A DNA stretch of 6,642 nt. Origin: an uncultured Bacteroidales bacterium (GTDB lineage Bacteria > Bacteroidota > Bacteroidia > Bacteroidales > UBA932). Position 1 is the first letter of the stretch. The number at the start of each line of letters is the position of its first letter. The position numbers and the translations under genes were made by a program. The notes under the pieces were generated by a model. That model was not told where the DNA came from. It saw only the letters and a program-made list of their open reading frames with translations, and searched no databases. This document shows, one piece after another, positions 4,783 through 6,642 of this stretch. Location of the stretch: assembly GCA_946406275.1 (NCBI GenBank), contig CAMJJZ010000059.1, positions 1-6,642 on the forward strand, given 5' to 3'.

Positions 4783-6326
4783 TGTTTTTCAAAGTAAGGG
4801 AGTCTGTCTACGGGTACGTCTATGGAGTGCTCACCACCCTGGTAAATCTGGCCGTCATCGGCTTTCCATGTGCCCCGGGGCAGTACAATGGTGCGGGTGG
4901 TGCCGGGGGTGAGCATCGGTGCTACCAGGATTCTGTCACCCAGCATGAATTCATCCTTTACGGATGCAAAGCCCTGGTGTGGAAAATGGTACTCAAGGGG
5001 AGCCACAATGGGCTCACCCTCTGCGGCTGCCTTTTTATAGAGCGCTTCTATATAATCAATGAAGCTGCCACGTATGCGCACGGCCTTGAGGACGGCCGCG
5101 TAGTTCTCTTTTGAAAGGACCCTCCACGGAGCAAGGGAGAACTGCATCATGGGCATAAGGGCATGGACCTGGGCGGAACGCACTATGAGTTCCTGGTCTG
5201 TCTTGCCGCTAAGGAATGTGCCGAAACTGCCGCCGCCAACCATGTCCGGGCAGCAGAAACTAAATCCCATGAGGCTCTCCGCCATCATTTCAGGGATAAG
5301 CTTGGCAAGGTCTTCCCAGGAATGGGCCTTGTCGTGGAGGCGCTGGACAATGGGTTTTCCGGCATTGCGCCAGCCTGCGCGGAGCTCGTTGTAAGGGTAC
5401 TCCCCTGCCAGCTGAACGAAGAGCGAGCACTGCTCCCATCCGGGAACGGAGCCGCCTGCAGCAACCGCATCAGCAGGGTAATATTCGAAGTCTGCTGCAT
5501 CGAACTTGAAACCGTCAACTCCGTAAGTGCCTGTAAGGCGGGTCAGCTCACCGCGGAACCAGTCTGCGGCCTTGGGATTTGAAAGGTCCAGTACTGCCGA
5601 TGTGCCGTTCCACCAGCGTACGGGATAAGGGCCGCTGCCGTCCGGAGAAGCAAGAAAACCGCCCACGGATTCTATTTCCTGACATATCTGGTACTGGTCC
5701 ATGCTCACGAACGGGCATATCCAGAGCATTACCTTGAAGCCCATTCGGTGAAGCTCGTCACACATGGCTTTGGGGTTGGGGAAACGGGCAGGGTGGAAAT
5801 TCCACTTGCCATAGTCTTCCTGCCAGGTGTCGTCTATCATTATGATGCCGGCGGGAAGACCGTTTGCCAGAATGCCTCTGGCATATTCCAGAACGCCTTC
5901 CTGGTTCTGGTTATACATGAGTTCTATCCAGGTATTGTACTGCGGACAGCGGTAGAATTCTGCAGGAGGAAGTTTACCGTCGGCAGGGAAATGAGCGGCT
6001 GAAGCTGCGCGGTAGGCATCGGCAAGGGTTTCTCCGGCCTTAACCACCTGTACCTGGGAGTCAAAAACCACTTTCCCATCCTGTACGGTGAAAACGAAAG
6101 GAGAGTCACTCCATACGTACCGGCCGTCAGAAGTAAGGAGCAGCGGCGCAGTCTGGTTGGACCGGTTGTCCCTGAGGTCTGCAGAGAAACCGGCGGCATA
6201 AGGCATTGCGGAACCGTCCTTGATACGTCCGCCCCAGAGGCTCACGCTTTCCGGGAGATCCATCCGCACTTCCCTGCTGCAGGAAAGCGCCAGGAGCATA
6301 CTGAGTAAGAGTAACTTTGCTTTCAT
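4779..6326 (-). CDS. GH31 family glycoside hydrolase lipoprotein (alpha-galactosidase/MYORG-like)
   Basis: This 515-residue glycosidase is predicted to cleave alpha-linked sugars by the retaining mechanism. The N terminus is a lipoprotein signal with a lipobox ending LALSC, so Cys16 is lipidated. No acidic cluster follows, so a periplasmic-facing position is more likely than surface display. A short beta domain (about 25-125) precedes the barrel (about 128-435). Barrel landmarks are GIIMIDDTWQ (160-169), VMLWICPFVS (199-208) and the nucleophile Asp276 in DGFKFDAADF. The FKFDA form, and PDMVGGG at 360-366, resemble the MYORG branch rather than alpha-glucosidases, whose motif is usually DxWxDMNE. 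Asp332 in QRLHDKAHSW is my best candidate for the acid/base. Residues 462-514 form the usual GH31 beta domain (GDRILVAPML), and the protein ends where many relatives continue, so it is a minimal form. The start lies 5 bases after the sirtuin stop and the stop overlaps the ALDH start. Alpha-galactosidase activity is a family-based guess. Confidence 0.88.
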   Translation of the reverse strand: MKAKLLLLSMLLALSCSREVRMDLPESVSLWGGRIKDGSAMPYAAGFSADLRDNRSNQTAPLLLTSDGRYVWSDSPFVFTVQDGKVVFDSQVQVVKAGETLADAYRAASAAHFPADGKLPPAEFYRCPQYNTWIELMYNQNQEGVLEYARGILANGLPAGIIMIDDTWQEDYGKWNFHPARFPNPKAMCDELHRMGFKVMLWICPFVSMDQYQICQEIESVGGFLASPDGSGPYPVRWWNGTSAVLDLSNPKAADWFRGELTRLTGTYGVDGFKFDAADFEYYPADAVAAGGSVPGWEQCSLFVQLAGEYPYNELRAGWRNAGKPIVQRLHDKAHSWEDLAKLIPEMMAESLMGFSFCCPDMVGGGSFGTFLSGKTDQELIVRSAQVHALMPMMQFSLAPWRVLSKENYAAVLKAVRIRGSFIDYIEALYKKAAAEGEPIVAPLEYHFPHQGFASVKDEFMLGDRILVAPMLTPGTTRTIVLPRGTWKADDGQIYQGGEHSIDVPVDRLPYFEKQ

Positions 6327-6331
6327 GGCCC

Positions 6332-6642
6332 CTACAGCATCTCCACAAACTTCTGCATGCCCACGGTGGCCACTTCCGGGATCATGGTAACCCGGGAGTC
6401 GTGGATGGGCACGGGCTTGGGATCTATAACATATATTGGTGTGTCGTTGCCGGCGTAACGGTACAGGCCGGCGGCGGGATAGACCTGGAGGGAAGACCCC
6501 ACGATAAGGAGGATATCGGCAGCGGAAACCAGGTCTATGGCCTGCTCTATCTTTGGAACCGCTTCCCCGAAAAACACGATGTGGGGTCTGAGCTGGAAAC
6601 CGTTGGGAGCAAGGTCTCCAAGATGCACGGAGTCGTATCCTA
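6332..6642 (-). CDS. Sirtuin-type NAD-dependent protein deacylase, C-terminal part (5' end outside window)
   Basis: The frame is open to the window edge and encodes the last 102 residues of a Sir2-family protein, roughly the C-terminal 45% of the usual 230-250 residues. It would remove acyl groups from lysines using NAD. Recognisable elements are QLRPHIVFFGEAVP (commonly RPHVVWFGE, at the acyl-peptide channel), GSSLQVYPAA (NAD binding) and YVIDPKPVP in the last strand. In CobB-type enzymes a CxxC of the zinc site precedes the RPHVVWFGE segment by a few residues. Here the segment reads SVHLGDLAPNGFQ and contains no cysteine, so the usual zinc site is at least incomplete. A GTG at 6626-6628 could be mistaken for the start, but the reading frame and homology continue beyond it. 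It is the first visible gene of the leftward unit, 5 bases before the GH31 start. The N-terminal GAGxS and catalytic His regions are not in view. Confidence 0.88.
   Translation of the reverse strand, partial: GYDSVHLGDLAPNGFQLRPHIVFFGEAVPKIEQAIDLVSAADILLIVGSSLQVYPAAGLYRYAGNDTPIYVIDPKPVPIHDSRVTMIPEVATVGMQKFVEML

Overview
The window looks like chromosomal DNA of a Bacteroidota bacterium, most likely Bacteroidales. The first 185 bases contain two divergent promoters of the type typical of that phylum (TTG or TTTG, 19 bases, TAnnTTTG). The genes lack strong Shine-Dalgarno sequences, and the protein families (GH31 lipoprotein, class-3-like aldehyde dehydrogenase, SDR, sirtuin) are common there. 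Coding DNA is GC-rich and largely avoids TTA, CTA and TCA codons, which is why long antisense shadow frames appear. The leader region is AT-rich. No transposase, CRISPR array, tRNA or rRNA was recognised.

Layout. Bases 1-185 are a divergent regulatory region: a leftward promoter (its gene lies outside the window), a near-perfect 20-base palindrome, a short direct repeat and a rightward promoter. The rightward promoter serves a two-gene unit. The first gene (186-710) encodes a small protein with a lipoprotein-type signal and a C-terminal membrane helix. Two bases later, the second gene (713-2497) encodes a 594-residue membrane protein with ten DnaJ-type CxxCxGxG zinc motifs, in two blocks of five with exact 11-residue spacing around a 31-residue insert, but no J domain. 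A weak terminator follows. On the opposite strand is a tight unit read right to left: a sirtuin (cut by the window end), a GH31 lipoprotein, an aldehyde dehydrogenase and a short-chain dehydrogenase. The gaps are 5 bases, a 4-base ATGA overlap, and 47 bases that hold a REP-like hairpin.

How the genes may work together. In the left unit, a zinc-hairpin membrane protein and a small membrane-anchored partner probably form a complex at the cell envelope; I do not recognise its function, and it is the best candidate for an undescribed system. In the right unit, the SDR and the aldehyde dehydrogenase could carry out successive alcohol-aldehyde-acid steps. The GH31 enzyme would act on alpha-linked sugars in the periplasm. 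The sirtuin is a plausible NAD-dependent regulator, but a functional link between all four genes is inference from gene order only.
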